Assembly (NCBI GenBank): GCA_903828535.1
Contig: CAIKMN010000027.1
Coordinates: 21,450 to 85,449 of the forward strand
Length of the DNA stretch: 64,000 nucleotides
From: an uncultured Curvibacter sp.
GTDB lineage: Bacteria > Pseudomonadota > Gammaproteobacteria > Burkholderiales > Burkholderiaceae_C
Direction of reading: 5' to 3'
Below are positions 8,420 through 17,145 of this stretch, piece by piece. How positions within the stretch are numbered: the stretch's first letter is position 1; each line of letters starts with the position of its first letter. The translations under genes and the position numbers were made by a program. A model generated the notes under the pieces. It was not told where the DNA came from, made no database searches, and saw only the letters and a list, made by a program, of their open reading frames with translations.

Positions 8420-9652
8420 ATGGCCAAAAGCATTTTGTTCCCTCACCTCCGACAACGCCAAGTGCTGTTGACCACGCTGACGGCTGCGGCCATTTTGGTC
8501 GTCACCATGGGCGCGCGGCAATCGGTGGGTTTGTTCGTGAGCCCCATTAACAGCGCCACGGGGCTGGGCATTGTGACCATCAGCTTGGCACTGGCCATCG
8601 GGCAATTTGTGTGGGGGGCTTTTCAGCCCATCGCGGGGGCTTTGGCCGATCGCTTTGGCCCTCGCGGCGTGTTGATTGGCGGCATTTTGGTCTTGGCGCT
8701 GGGCACCGCCCTCACGCCGATGGTGAGTTCCAGCTGGGGCCTCATTTTGACCATGGGCTTGTTGACCGCCATGGGCTCGGGCTCTTGCAGTTTTTCTGTT
8801 TTGCTGGGCTCGGTGTCGCAACGTTTGCCAGCCGAATCCCGCGGCAGTGCGTCGGGCGTTATCAATGCGGGGGGCTCCTTGGGGCAATTCGTGTTTGCCC
8901 CTTTGACCCAGGTGATGATTCAAGGGCTGGGCTGGATGGGCGCCATGTGGTCCACCGCCGGGTTGCTTTTGTTCACGCTGCCCTTGATCAACCGTTTGGT
9001 GCCCAAAGCCAACGCTGAAGGGGCGTCCCCGACCTCAGTCCCCAAACCCAACTCGGCGGGCCTGAAAGCCGCTGTGATTGAGGCCTTCAAAAACCCGAGC
9101 TACGTTTTGCTGCACTTGGGCTTTTTCACTTGCGGTTTCCACATTGCCTTTTTGGTCACCCACTTGCCCACCGAGGTTAATTTATGCGGCCTCTCGCCCA
9201 GCGTGGCCAGCTGGTCCTTGGCCTTGATTGGCTTGGCCAACATTGCAGGCAGCTTGTGGGTGGGCAGCCGCATCAACACCCAGCGCAGCAAAATATTGCT
9301 GGCGGGCATGTATGCCTCCCGCGCGGTCTTGATTGGCCTTTATTTGATTGCCCCCAAAGTGCCGGCCGTGTTTTACTTGTTTGCCCTGGGTCTGGGCTTC
9401 ACTTGGTTGGCCACCGTGCCGCCCACAGCCACCTTGGTGGGCAAGTTGTTTGGCATGCGGTATTTGGCCACACTCTTTGGCCTGACCTTGTTGTCGCACC
9501 AGATCGGCGGCTTTTTAGGCGCTTATTTGGGCGGCTTGGTGCTGCATTCAGACGGCAATTATCAACTCATGTGGTACCTCGACATTGGGCTTTCCTTGTT
9601 TGCCTGCTTGGTCAATTTGCCCATCAAAGAAGAACGCCCGGTCCTGGCCTGA
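8420..9652 (+). CDS. Major facilitator superfamily transporter
   Basis: A 410-residue inner-membrane carrier with about 12 predicted hydrophobic segments and the MFS loop 2-3 signature 'GALADRFGPRGVLIGG' near residues 75-90. The central cytoplasmic loop falls near residue 200 ('PKANAEGASPTSVPKPN'), dividing two six-helix halves. It resembles the oxalate/formate and monocarboxylate-type MFS branch (AAILVVTMGARQSVGLFVSPI at the N-terminus), but the substrate is unknown. The start follows AAGGCAAAACC. The 10-base tandem repeat in its leader is unusual. Confidence 0.88.
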   Translation: MAKSILFPHLRQRQVLLTTLTAAAILVVTMGARQSVGLFVSPINSATGLGIVTISLALAIGQFVWGAFQPIAGALADRFGPRGVLIGGILVLALGTALTPMVSSSWGLILTMGLLTAMGSGSCSFSVLLGSVSQRLPAESRGSASGVINAGGSLGQFVFAPLTQVMIQGLGWMGAMWSTAGLLLFTLPLINRLVPKANAEGASPTSVPKPNSAGLKAAVIEAFKNPSYVLLHLGFFTCGFHIAFLVTHLPTEVNLCGLSPSVASWSLALIGLANIAGSLWVGSRINTQRSKILLAGMYASRAVLIGLYLIAPKVPAVFYLFALGLGFTWLATVPPTATLVGKLFGMRYLATLFGLTLLSHQIGGFLGAYLGGLVLHSDGNYQLMWYLDIGLSLFACLVNLPIKEERPVLA

Positions 9653-9696
9653 GTCACAATCTGGGCTTTGTTGGCCATTCACGGACCCTGACTGCC

Positions 9697-10350
9697 ATGG
9701 GATTTTTTCAGATCAATAAATTCGCTTGCTTGCCCCCGCTGCTTTCGGTGGCTCTGGCTCTGAGCCATTCGCTCAGCTGGGCCCATGGCGCCCCCAAAGA
9801 AGCCAAAGAAGCCAAAGAAGAAGCGCCCGCCACCGCCGAAGAGCCTGCCATCAAGCCCGGTTATGTGGCGGCACAAGTGGCGCCCATTCCATCACCCAAA
9901 GCCCCGCAACATCCGCTGCCTTGGGCCCAAGCCAAGGTGACCGACCTGATCAAGCAGCTGGACCCTCAATCTCTCAAAAAGAAACCCAAAAAAGGCGCGT
10001 TTCCCTTCGGCATGGTTGAACTGGCGATTGAATTCAAAGGCGACAGCGACCAACTCGCCGACAGCAGTGCCCCCCTTCTGGACAGCCTCAGCAATGCCTT
10101 GAAATACAGCCGCTTGGTGGAATCCAAATACGTGATTGAAGGCCACACCGAATCGCGGGGCAGCACGCGCTACAGCTTCACGCTCACCAAGCAGCAAGCC
10201 GATGCCGTCAAGGCTGCCCTGCTCGCCCAAGGCGTCGATGGCAATCGACTGCGCACCGAAGGCAAAGGCTTCAAAGAGCCGCAGGATGAGCGCAACCCCT
10301 TGTCCAAAACCAACCGCCGCATCCGCGTGGTGCTGGTGTCTGCTGAGTAA
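9697..10350 (+). CDS. OmpA-like domain envelope protein
   Basis: A 217-residue secreted or periplasmic protein with an N-terminal hydrophobic signal ('LLSVALALSHSLSWAHGA') and a Lys/Glu/Ala-rich linker (KEAKEAKEEAPATAEE). The C-terminal OmpA domain (about 105-215) carries 'IEGHTESRGSTRYSFTLTKQQADAVKAAL', which should bind peptidoglycan. There is no lipobox cysteine and no beta-barrel. The track's 9184 start is a run-on; the ATG at 9697 begins the signal peptide. The DUF2721 gene follows 12 bases later, probably in the same transcript. Confidence 0.82.
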   Translation: MGFFQINKFACLPPLLSVALALSHSLSWAHGAPKEAKEAKEEAPATAEEPAIKPGYVAAQVAPIPSPKAPQHPLPWAQAKVTDLIKQLDPQSLKKKPKKGAFPFGMVELAIEFKGDSDQLADSSAPLLDSLSNALKYSRLVESKYVIEGHTESRGSTRYSFTLTKQQADAVKAALLAQGVDGNRLRTEGKGFKEPQDERNPLSKTNRRIRVVLVSAE

Positions 10351-10362
10351 GGTCCCGCCGCC

Positions 10363-10815
10363 ATGCCCACCCCCATCGACCCTGAATTCATCACCAACGG
10401 CATTCGCTTGGCCATCGCGCCGGTGTTTTTGTTAACGGCCGTGGCCGCCATGATTGGCACCGTGGCGGCACGCCTGTCCCGCATCATTGACCGGGGTCGC
10501 CACATTGAGGACCGCTTCCTCACCAGCCAAAATCACACCGACGTGGAGCGCTTTCGGCAAGAGTTAAAGAACCTTCAATTCAGAGGTCGGCTGGCCAACT
10601 TGAGCATTGGCTTGTTGACACTGTGTGCCTTTTTAATTGGGCTCACCATCATCTTGCTGTTCTTGGGCGAGACCACGCTGTTTGAAAACGGACGCACCTC
10701 GGTGTGGAGCTTCCTGGGCGGCGTTGGCATGTTCTTATTGGCCTTGGTCTGCTTCTTGACCGAAACCATCATTGCCACCCAAGTGCTCGATTTCCGAACC
10801 CTCAAACGAGATTAA
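10363..10815 (+). CDS. DUF2721 membrane protein
   Basis: A 150-residue integral membrane protein with three hydrophobic segments (near 12-33, 80-103 and 117-138). The motif 'AARLSRIIDRGRHIEDR' follows the first helix, as in DUF2721 proteins of proteobacteria. The function of the family is not established. It is convergent with the chemotaxis transducer downstream, separated by 21 bases that contain a short ACGAG/TTAAACG repeat but no strong terminator. Confidence 0.8.
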   Translation: MPTPIDPEFITNGIRLAIAPVFLLTAVAAMIGTVAARLSRIIDRGRHIEDRFLTSQNHTDVERFRQELKNLQFRGRLANLSIGLLTLCAFLIGLTIILLFLGETTLFENGRTSVWSFLGGVGMFLLALVCFLTETIIATQVLDFRTLKRD

Positions 10816-10836
10816 ACGAGGTTAAACGGGATTAAT

Positions 10837-12342
10837 TTAGAAAGAGAAACGCTCGACCTCTTGGCGCGTCGCATTTGCAATCTTCGACAGTTCCACCACC
10901 GTCGCGGTGATTTCTTCGGAAGCCGCCGCGTTGCTTTGGGCAATCCGATCAACGCTGGCCACGTTGGCGTTGATTTCTTCCATGGCCGTGCTTTGTTGCT
11001 CCAAGGCCGCGGCAATTCGCTGCAACATCTGATCGGTTTCTTGCGAACCGCGTTCGATGTTGGCCATGTCTTCGTTCACCGCCGACACCGCTTGCACGGC
11101 CAGGTGGGCTTCTTTTACCGCTTGCTCGACCAGCACCGCAATTTCTTTGGAGCTCTCGGCGCTGCTCACGGCCAGTTTGCCCACTTCATCGGCCACCACG
11201 GCAAAGCCCTTGCCGTGCTCGCCAGCGCGGGCCGCTTCGATGGCGGCGTTCAAACTGAGCAAATTGGTTTTATTGGCAATCTTTTCGATCACTTCGGTGA
11301 TTTTGTTGATCTTCTCCGAATTGGTGGCGATGTTGTTCACCACTTTCACCATTTCGTCCATCTTGGTCATGCTGGTTCGCACCACGGTCACGGCGCCGCG
11401 CGACTTTTGGCTGGCCGCCTCAGTGCTGCGGGACACTTCGGCCACCGAAGTCACGGTTTGACGAACCGCCGTTGAGACTTGGCTGATGGCGTGGGTTTGG
11501 TTTTGAGCACCGTCTGAAATCTGGCCAATCGCGCTGCTGGTTTCGCTGGAAGCCGAAGCCACTTGGCGGGCATTCGTGTTGATGCTGGCCATGGCCTGCG
11601 CCAAGGCGTTCAAGGTTTCGTTGATGTTGTTCTTCAAAGTGGCCAAGCTGCCTTGGCCGTTGGCGTTGACGCGTGAGGTCAAATTGCCACGCGACATTTC
11701 GCCCATCACGCTGACCACTTCGCTCAACACGCTGTCCAAGGCGGTGATGGCTTGTTGGGCGTTTTCCAAAATCAATTTGTATTCGCCTTGTTCGCCACTG
11801 ATGTGAACCCGCTTGTCAAATTGGCCTTGGGCCAAAGCCGTCATGACCTCGCGCAACGAGCTCACGGTTTGGTGAACGCGTGTTTGAACGTCGGCAATGC
11901 GACCCAGAATGACGGGGAAAATGCCCTTCAAACCAGCCAACTGGGGTTCTCGGGAAAAGTCGCCTTCGCCCATGCGGTTCACCACCGTCAGCGATTCACG
12001 GAACACCGCTTCCACTTGGTCCAGCAGTTCGTTCACGCCCCAAGCCGATTGGCTCAGGGGTTGGCCCATGGGAATGTTGACGATGCGGCTTTCCAATTTG
12101 CCTTGACTGGCTTCGGACAACACTTTTTCAATCTGACCCAGGAGCCGGGTATCCGAGCCCATGCCCAGCAACGCCATCACGAAAATGGCCGCCACGAGAA
12201 TGGTCAAAACAACAAAAGCCAAAGCCCCTTGCGTGGTGAAAAGGCCATAAGCGGAGGCGATCAGGCCCAGCAGGCCCAACCAGACCGCCGCGCTGCGCGA
12301 CGACATTTCAAAGCGCTTGGAGAGAGAGAACCATTTGCTCAT
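10837..12342 (-). CDS. Methyl-accepting chemotaxis transducer lacking a periplasmic sensor (CetA/Aer-like)
   Basis: A 501-residue inner-membrane signal transducer. Two hydrophobic segments (near 17-36 and 41-61) are joined by only a few residues, so it has no periplasmic ligand domain. HAMP-like repeats cover about 65-260 (for example '[21 protein letters not shown]' and '[12 protein letters not shown]'). The MCP signalling hairpin follows, with tip '[37 protein letters not shown]' near 365-400. There is no C-terminal NWETF-type receptor tether. It overlaps the PAS gene upstream by 35 bases in another frame, so the pair is co-translated; the PAS protein is probably its sensor. Confidence 0.9.
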   Translation of the reverse strand: MSKWFSLSKRFEMSSRSAAVWLGLLGLIASAYGLFTTQGALAFVVLTILVAAIFVMALLGMGSDTRLLGQIEKVLSEASQGKLESRIVNIPMGQPLSQSAWGVNELLDQVEAVFRESLTVVNRMGEGDFSREPQLAGLKGIFPVILGRIADVQTRVHQTVSSLREVMTALAQGQFDKRVHISGEQGEYKLILENAQQAITALDSVLSEVVSVMGEMSRGNLTSRVNANGQGSLATLKNNINETLNALAQAMASINTNARQVASASSETSSAIGQISDGAQNQTHAISQVSTAVRQTVTSVAEVSRSTEAASQKSRGAVTVVRTSMTKMDEMVKVVNNIATNSEKINKITEVIEKIANKTNLLSLNAAIEAARAGEHGKGFAVVADEVGKLAVSSAESSKEIAVLVEQAVKEAHLAVQAVSAVNEDMANIERGSQETDQMLQRIAAALEQQSTAMEEINANVASVDRIAQSNAAASEEITATVVELSKIANATRQEVERFSF

Positions 12343-12838
12343 AGGACTGGCCTCGGCCTTTCAAAACTTGATTTAACATTTCCGTAGACGCAGCAATGGC
12401 GTCGCGTGCACCGGCACGGCGTTCTTCTTCCAGCATTTGCTTGTAAAGCGAAGAAACCACTTGAATCGCTTTGGGGTTGGGTTTGCGGCGCACCGAGTAG
12501 TAGCCCAGCACCTGGCCGGACTCGTCCACCGAAGGCGTCACATTGGCCAACACCCAATAAAAACCGCCGTCTTTGCTGATGTTTTTGACGTAAGCAAACA
12601 CTTCGCGCTTGCCTTGAATCGCATCCCACAAAATCTTGAATACCGCGCGGGGCATGTCGGGGTGACGAATCACGTTGTGCTGGGTTCCGATCATTTCAGC
12701 CTCGTCGAATCCGGAAAACGCCAAAAAGGTTTTGTTTCCGTAAGTGATGCGGCCTTTAAGGTCGGTTTTGGAGACGATAAATTCGTCTTCTTTCATTACA
12801 ATTTCGCGACTGGTCGGAATAATGTTTCTTTTGCTCAT
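12308..12838 (-). CDS. Stand-alone Aer-type PAS protein (CetB-like)
   Basis: A 176-residue cytosolic protein made of one PAS fold (about 12-120) with the Aer/CetB hallmark '[24 protein letters not shown]', preceded by '[20 protein letters not shown]' and followed by '[13 protein letters not shown]' and 'GYYSVRRKP'. In Aer this PAS binds FAD and reads redox state. The C-terminal helix ([27 protein letters not shown]) could dock on a partner. Here the sensor and transducer are separate overlapping genes. The 107 bases upstream (12839-12945) show no other feature. Confidence 0.88.
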   Translation of the reverse strand: MSKRNIIPTSREIVMKEDEFIVSKTDLKGRITYGNKTFLAFSGFDEAEMIGTQHNVIRHPDMPRAVFKILWDAIQGKREVFAYVKNISKDGGFYWVLANVTPSVDESGQVLGYYSVRRKPNPKAIQVVSSLYKQMLEEERRAGARDAIAASTEMLNQVLKGRGQSYEQMVLSLQAL

Positions 12839-12945
12839 ACAAATCCAAGGGTCGAACTGCTGGAGTTTGCCATAAACACCTTTTGGCGTGGCTATCTGTT
12901 ACCAAATATATTCGAGAGAGCCCATCGGCGCCATCCGAGTTTTCC

Positions 12946-14694
12946 TCAATAACCCAGGGCCATCCCCGTCGCTCTTCTTCCGTCAGTCGCACCTGTCCAT
13001 CGAGGGCCTGCATCGTTTTGACGAATCACCGCGAGGTGGTTCGCCACATAGGGCGGACCCATCTGGTGCCCCCTGTTTTGCAAAGCGATGGCCGTTTCAG
13101 CAGAAATGGCGCCGGGCTCAAACTGGGTGGCGTCGGGCATCCACTGGTGGTGAAAACGCGGCGTGTCGATGGCGGTTTGCAAATCCATGCCGTAGTCGAT
13201 GGTGTTGAGGAGGGTGTGCAACACCGCGGTGATGATGCGACTGCCGCCCGGGGTGCCGACCACCATGAATGGCTTGCCGTTGTGCATGACCACCGTCGGG
13301 CTCATGCTGGACAAAGGCCGTTTGCCAGGGGCAATCGCGTTGTTTTCGCCTTGCACGAGGCCAAACAAGTTGGGGTAATTGGGTTGGATGGCGAAGTCGT
13401 CCATCTCGTCGTTCAACAAAATACCGGTGCCGGGCACCGTGACCCGCGCGCCAAACCAGTTGTTCAGGGTGTAGGTGACCGACACCACGTTGCCCGCCTC
13501 ATCGGCCACCGAATAATGGGTGGTGTTTTGGCCTTCATGCGGGGGCACGCCTGGTTTTAGGTTTTTCGAGACGCCCGCTTGTTGCAAGTCAATCGCTGCA
13601 CGAAGTTGAGCGGCGTAGGCTTTGTCGGTTAACTTGGCGACGGGGTTCATCACCCAACCGGGGTCGCCCAACTCAAAGTTGCGGTCCAAGTAGGCGTGGC
13701 GCATGGCTTCAATTTGCACATGCACCGCTTGCGGCGATCGAAAACCCCATTCGGCCAAAGGATAGCCTTCCAAAATATTCAAGATTTCGCAAACAATCGT
13801 CCCGCCAGAGCTGGGCGGCGGCGCAGAAATGATTTGATAGCCGCGGTAATTGCAGGTGACTGGCAAGCGTTCGATGGCTTTGTAGTTGGCCAAATCTTGG
13901 GCGTCGATCAATCCGCCGTGTTGTTGATTGGCCAACACTATTTTTTCAGCCACCGGGCCTCGGTAAAAACCAGGTTCGCCTTTGTCGGCCACTTGGCGAA
14001 GCGTGGTGGCCAAATCGGTTTGGCGCAAAGTTTCACCGGCCAAATAGGGCTGGCCGTTGTGGGTAAAAATTTTGGCCGATGCCGGGTCTTTGGCCAAATC
14101 GGGCGTGGCGCTTTGCAACAACTCGGCATCGCCGGCGTCCAGCACAAAGCCTTTTTCAGCCAACTCAATGGACGGCCCCACCAAGCTTGACCGTGATTGG
14201 GTGCCGAAATGGACTCGAGCCCACTCCAAGCCCGCCACGGTGCCCGGCACGCCCGCTGACAAATAGCCCAACGTGCTGAGGTTGGGAATGACCTTGCCTT
14301 GGTCGTCGAGAAACATGGTTTTGGTCGCCCGCCCAGGCGCGGTTTCGCGAAAGTCGATCACCGTTTGGCGACCATTGGCCATGCGCAGGGTCATGAAACC
14401 ACCGCCACCCAAATTGCCTGCGGCGGGGTAAACCACCGCCAGGGCGTACCCCGCTGCAACGGCCGCATCGACGGCGTTGCCACCGCTTTTTAAAACTTGT
14501 ACGCCCACTTGGGTGGCCAGGTGTTGCGCGCTGACCACCATGCCATGCTCGGCGTGGGCAGTTTCGGGGGTGGCGGAGGCGGCTTGCGCCGTCCCCACTG
14601 GCCCCCAAGGACTCAAAGCTGCAAAAAGCGCTAAAGGAACCGCTAGAAAGAGCGATGAAAAAACCCCGAGCCCCCGTTTTAAGCGTGCGGCCAC
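12946..14694 (-). CDS. ggt: Gamma-glutamyltransferase
   Basis: Periplasmic N-terminal-nucleophile enzyme that hydrolyses glutathione and transfers gamma-glutamyl groups. I choose the GTG at 14694 (582 residues), because the next 40 residues form a clear signal peptide: MAARLKRG, a hydrophobic core (FSSLFLAVPLALFAAL), then AQA. The track's upstream extension overlaps a better small ORF. 'GQNTTHYSVADEAGNVVS' contains the autoprocessing threonine, 'GSRIITAVLHTLLN' lies in the small subunit, and 'NLGGGGFMTLRMANG' in the large. AGGA sits too close to the GTG, so initiation probably depends on the overlapping small ORF. Confidence 0.9.
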   Translation of the reverse strand: MAARLKRGLGVFSSLFLAVPLALFAALSPWGPVGTAQAASATPETAHAEHGMVVSAQHLATQVGVQVLKSGGNAVDAAVAAGYALAVVYPAAGNLGGGGFMTLRMANGRQTVIDFRETAPGRATKTMFLDDQGKVIPNLSTLGYLSAGVPGTVAGLEWARVHFGTQSRSSLVGPSIELAEKGFVLDAGDAELLQSATPDLAKDPASAKIFTHNGQPYLAGETLRQTDLATTLRQVADKGEPGFYRGPVAEKIVLANQQHGGLIDAQDLANYKAIERLPVTCNYRGYQIISAPPPSSGGTIVCEILNILEGYPLAEWGFRSPQAVHVQIEAMRHAYLDRNFELGDPGWVMNPVAKLTDKAYAAQLRAAIDLQQAGVSKNLKPGVPPHEGQNTTHYSVADEAGNVVSVTYTLNNWFGARVTVPGTGILLNDEMDDFAIQPNYPNLFGLVQGENNAIAPGKRPLSSMSPTVVMHNGKPFMVVGTPGGSRIITAVLHTLLNTIDYGMDLQTAIDTPRFHHQWMPDATQFEPGAISAETAIALQNRGHQMGPPYVANHLAVIRQNDAGPRWTGATDGRRATGMALGY

Positions 14695-14846
14695 TCCTGG
14701 CGGGCCACATAAATCGCGGCGTAATGCCCCAAGGGGGGCAAGGGTTGGCGATGCGATGCGCCATCGGTATCCGGCCCCGAGTCGGTCAGAAGATGCCAGG
14801 CGCGGGTCACGATGGATGCCCATTTTTGAACAGTTTGGTGTGTCAT
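14679..14846 (-). CDS. 55-residue unknown small protein ahead of ggt
   Basis: This ORF is too short for the supplied track. It has an ATG at 14846, a strong GGGAGG five bases upstream, 55 codons and TAA at 14679-14681. The protein begins MTHQTVQKWASIVTRAWHLL and ends YVARQEWPHA, with no signal or membrane segment; I do not recognise it. It sits directly behind a promoter with two operator-like repeats and overlaps the ggt start by 16 bases. It could be a coupling leader ORF or a genuine small protein. Its good ribosome site argues that it is translated. Confidence 0.55.
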   Translation of the reverse strand: MTHQTVQKWASIVTRAWHLLTDSGPDTDGASHRQPLPPLGHYAAIYVARQEWPHA

Positions 14847-14858
14847 TTGAACCTCCCA

Positions 14859-14913
14859 TAAAACAATGTATACGGTTTTAGCTCAAAAAATTAAAACTGT
14901 CAATACTGTTTTA
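14859..14913 (-). promoter_or_regulatory. Promoter covered by two identical-type operators
   Basis: Two 22-base inverted repeats of the form TAAAAC-N10-GTTTTA lie at 14859-14880 and 14892-14913. They agree at 17 of 22 positions, sharing GTAT in the spacer, and their centres are 33 bases (three helical turns) apart. On the minus strand TTGACA (14898-14903) falls inside the distal copy, and a -10-like TAAAAC (14875-14880) inside the proximal copy, with a 17-base spacer. A dimeric repressor (TetR-like spacing) would block this promoter. No regulator gene lies beside it. Confidence 0.65.
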
Positions 14914-15201
14914 GACGCCTTCAACAATCCGGATTTCGCGGTCCACGGCATTGCCAAGCAAAGCCAAAGCTTCTTTGTAAGCGGGGCTGTCGTAGGCTTT
15001 TAAGGCGGCTTCCACGCTGTCGAATTCAATCAACACCGTGCGGTTCATCTCGCCTTGCTCTTTCACGGCTGCGGGCAGGCCGCGGGCCAAAATGCGCCCA
15101 CCACCGGCGACCAGCGCGGGGCCAGCCAGCTTGGCGTAGGCAGCAAGCGCGTTTTCATCGTGAATGGCGTGGTAAATACTAATGAAATAGGCCTTGGGCA
15201 T
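14911..15201 (-). CDS. DUF1330 family protein
   Basis: A 96-residue cytosolic protein of the DUF1330 group (dimeric alpha-beta barrel related to EthD-like folds). Typical parts are 'KAYFISIYHAIHDENALAAYAKLAGPAL', 'GGRILARG' and 'RTVLIEFDSVEAALKAYDSPAYKEAL'. Biochemical function is not established. Its stop codon lies inside the distal ggt operator, so the ggt promoter sits at the end of this gene and readthrough is possible. An inverted repeat lies about 50 bases upstream of its start. Confidence 0.85.
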   Translation of the reverse strand: MPKAYFISIYHAIHDENALAAYAKLAGPALVAGGGRILARGLPAAVKEQGEMNRTVLIEFDSVEAALKAYDSPAYKEALALLGNAVDREIRIVEGV

Positions 15202-15460
15202 GGTGCGTTCCTGAGCGTTTATGAGTCATGAAATGGGGATGTTAGGTATCGAATAGAACACCTAAAAATGCAATCAATGGTAGCCGCTTTGGGCGTTGCA
15301 GGCGCTGATAGGCCCCTGAATTAAAGGCCCATTCAGGGAAATTCCTGATCAGATATTTTGTAAAATATTTTTCCAAAATTAAAAAAACAAGCTTGGATGA
15401 CTCTGAACAAACACCCAAGCCCCTTGTCCAAACCGCTACTTTTTTCCTCGGAGCTCTCTC
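15202..15460. promoter_or_regulatory. 259-base divergent intergenic region with three inverted repeats
   Basis: No gene is seen (ORF 15242-15478 minus is not convincing). Three palindromes stand out: TTAGGT-N12-ACCTAA at 15242-15265, TCAGGGAAATTCCTGA at 15333-15348, and ATATTTTGTAAAATAT at 15353-15368. The first is placed to control the DUF1330 gene. The other two lie 20 bases apart, centre to centre, upstream of the Pal-like gene. They read as regulator-binding sites, with no regulator identified. Confidence 0.45.
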
Positions 15461-16018
15461 TTGACTACCCAACACCATTTTCTTTCAGCCGCCCTGATCT
15501 CGGCCGTCTTGGTCACTTTCGCCGGTTGCAGCACGCCCATCAAAAAGGACGAATCGCCTGCAGCGGCCGCTGCCACGCCCGCATCCGCTGCAACGCCCGC
15601 TTCGGTGCCTGCAGCGCCTGCTGCTGAATCGGCTGTGGCCAAGGTCACCGTGCCCGATCACCTCGACCCCAACAGTGTCCTTCGCCGTGAAAACAGCGTG
15701 TTCTTTGAATTCGACAAATTCTCAATTCCCGCCAAAGACGTCGCCACTGTGGACCGCCATGCCAAGTACCTGGTGGCACGCCCCAGCTTGAGCATCAAAA
15801 TTGAAGGCAACGCCGACGAACGCGGTGGCCGCGAATACAACTTGGCCTTGGGCCAAAAGCGTGCTGATGCGGTCAAACAAGCTTTGAAATTGGCCGGCGT
15901 GAAAGAAGACCAAATGGAATCGGTCAGCTTTGGCAAAGAAAAGCCCGTCGCCCAAGGTCATGACGAAGCCGCATGGGCACAAAACCGCCGAGCCGACATC
16001 GTTTACCCCAACAAGTAA
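15461..16018 (+). CDS. Peptidoglycan-associated lipoprotein (Pal/OmpA-like)
   Basis: A 185-residue outer-membrane lipoprotein. The signal peptide ends in lipobox FAGC with Cys23, then an Ala/Pro/Ser-rich linker (about 30-60), then an OmpA-type peptidoglycan-binding domain: 'NSVFFEFDKFSIPAKDV', 'KIEGNADERGGREYNLALGQKRADAVKQAL'. These features equal Pal of the Tol-Pal system, but no tol genes are adjacent, so it may be a paralog. The start is TTG, with GGAG upstream. Confidence 0.87.
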   Translation: MTTQHHFLSAALISAVLVTFAGCSTPIKKDESPAAAAATPASAATPASVPAAPAAESAVAKVTVPDHLDPNSVLRRENSVFFEFDKFSIPAKDVATVDRHAKYLVARPSLSIKIEGNADERGGREYNLALGQKRADAVKQALKLAGVKEDQMESVSFGKEKPVAQGHDEAAWAQNRRADIVYPNK

Positions 16019-16037
16019 GCCGCTCTAGAATTGCAGC

Positions 16038-17117
16038 ATGACCGCTGCTGCAACCTCTTCGACTTCCCCTTTCCTCAAAAACACGTGGTACGTGGCCGCT
16101 GCTTCGCACGAAGTAACGGATCAACCTTTGGGTCGACAAATCTGCAATGAGCATCTGGTTTTTTTTCGCGATCAAAACCAAGCCATTGCCGTTTTAGAAG
16201 ACTTTTGCCCCCACCGCGGCGCGCCCTTGTCCTTGGGCCGCGTTTGCGAAGGCAAACTGGTTTGCGGCTACCACGGCCTTGAAATGGGCTGCGACGGCAA
16301 AACCGTCGCCATGCCCGGTCAACGGGTGCGCGGCTTTCCCGCCATTCGCCGCTTTCCGGAGGTGGAGCGCTATGGCTTCATTTGGGTGTGGCCGGGCGAT
16401 GCCGATTTGGCCGATGCCGACGCCATTCCCCAACAAGCCTGGGCCGACAACCCCGAGTGGGCCTATGGCGGCGGGCACTATCACATTCAATGCGACTACC
16501 GCCTGATGATCGACAACCTGATGGACCTGACGCACGAAACCTATGTGCACGCCAGCAGCATTGGGCAAAAAGAGATCGACGAAACGCCTTGCAAAACCAC
16601 GGTTGAAGGCCAAAAAGTGGTGACCAGCCGTTTTATCAATCACATTGAAGCGCCACCGTTTTGGCGCATGGCCTTGCGTGGCAACGGCCTGGCCGATGAC
16701 GTGCCGGTCGACCGTTGGCAAATTTGCCGCTTCACGCCCCCCAGCCATGTGATGATTGAAGTGGGCGTGGCCCACGCCGGTCACGGCGGTTACGACGCCC
16801 CACCCGAGCACAAGGTGTCGAGCATAGTGGTTGACTTCATCACCCCCGAAACCGACACTTCGATTCATTATTTTTGGGGCATGGCACGGCACTTTCAGCC
16901 ACAAAACGCCGAACTCACCGACAGCATTCGCGCGGGCCAAGGCAAAATTTTCAGCGAAGACCTGGAAATTCTGGAGCGCCAGCAACGCAACTTGTTGGCG
17001 CACCCAGAGCGCGCCTTGTTGATGCTCAACATCGACGCCGGCGGCGTGCAATCACGCAAAATCATCGAGACGCTGATCGCTTCTGAAAAAGCCGCTGAAA
17101 ATTCAGCTTCCAAATAA
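16038..17117 (+). CDS. Rieske-type aromatic oxygenase (vanillate O-demethylase-like)
   Basis: A 359-residue oxygenase component. The Rieske cluster ligands are in 'CPHRGAPLSLG...VCGYHGLEMG' (near residues 57-85), and the mononuclear iron site is 'DNLMDLTHETYVHASS' near 160. This is the VanA/PobA-like one-component terminal oxygenase group that O-demethylates or hydroxylates aromatic acids with O2. Substrate is uncertain. Electrons would come from the ferredoxin encoded 28 bases downstream. No adjacent LysR/GntR regulator or full VanB reductase is present. Confidence 0.85.
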   Translation: MTAAATSSTSPFLKNTWYVAAASHEVTDQPLGRQICNEHLVFFRDQNQAIAVLEDFCPHRGAPLSLGRVCEGKLVCGYHGLEMGCDGKTVAMPGQRVRGFPAIRRFPEVERYGFIWVWPGDADLADADAIPQQAWADNPEWAYGGGHYHIQCDYRLMIDNLMDLTHETYVHASSIGQKEIDETPCKTTVEGQKVVTSRFINHIEAPPFWRMALRGNGLADDVPVDRWQICRFTPPSHVMIEVGVAHAGHGGYDAPPEHKVSSIVVDFITPETDTSIHYFWGMARHFQPQNAELTDSIRAGQGKIFSEDLEILERQQRNLLAHPERALLMLNIDAGGVQSRKIIETLIASEKAAENSASK

Positions 17118-17145
17118 CCGAGCCCTTTCTAGATCGATTTAAAAC

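Noticed and set aside
14695-14859. N-terminal extension of ggt proposed by the ORF track
   Set aside because: The added 55 residues hide the signal peptide, whereas another frame offers a complete small ORF with a strong ribosome site.
15242-15478. 78-residue minus-strand ORF
   Set aside because: It crosses the start of the Pal-like gene, has no ribosome site and covers the palindromes; more likely regulatory DNA.
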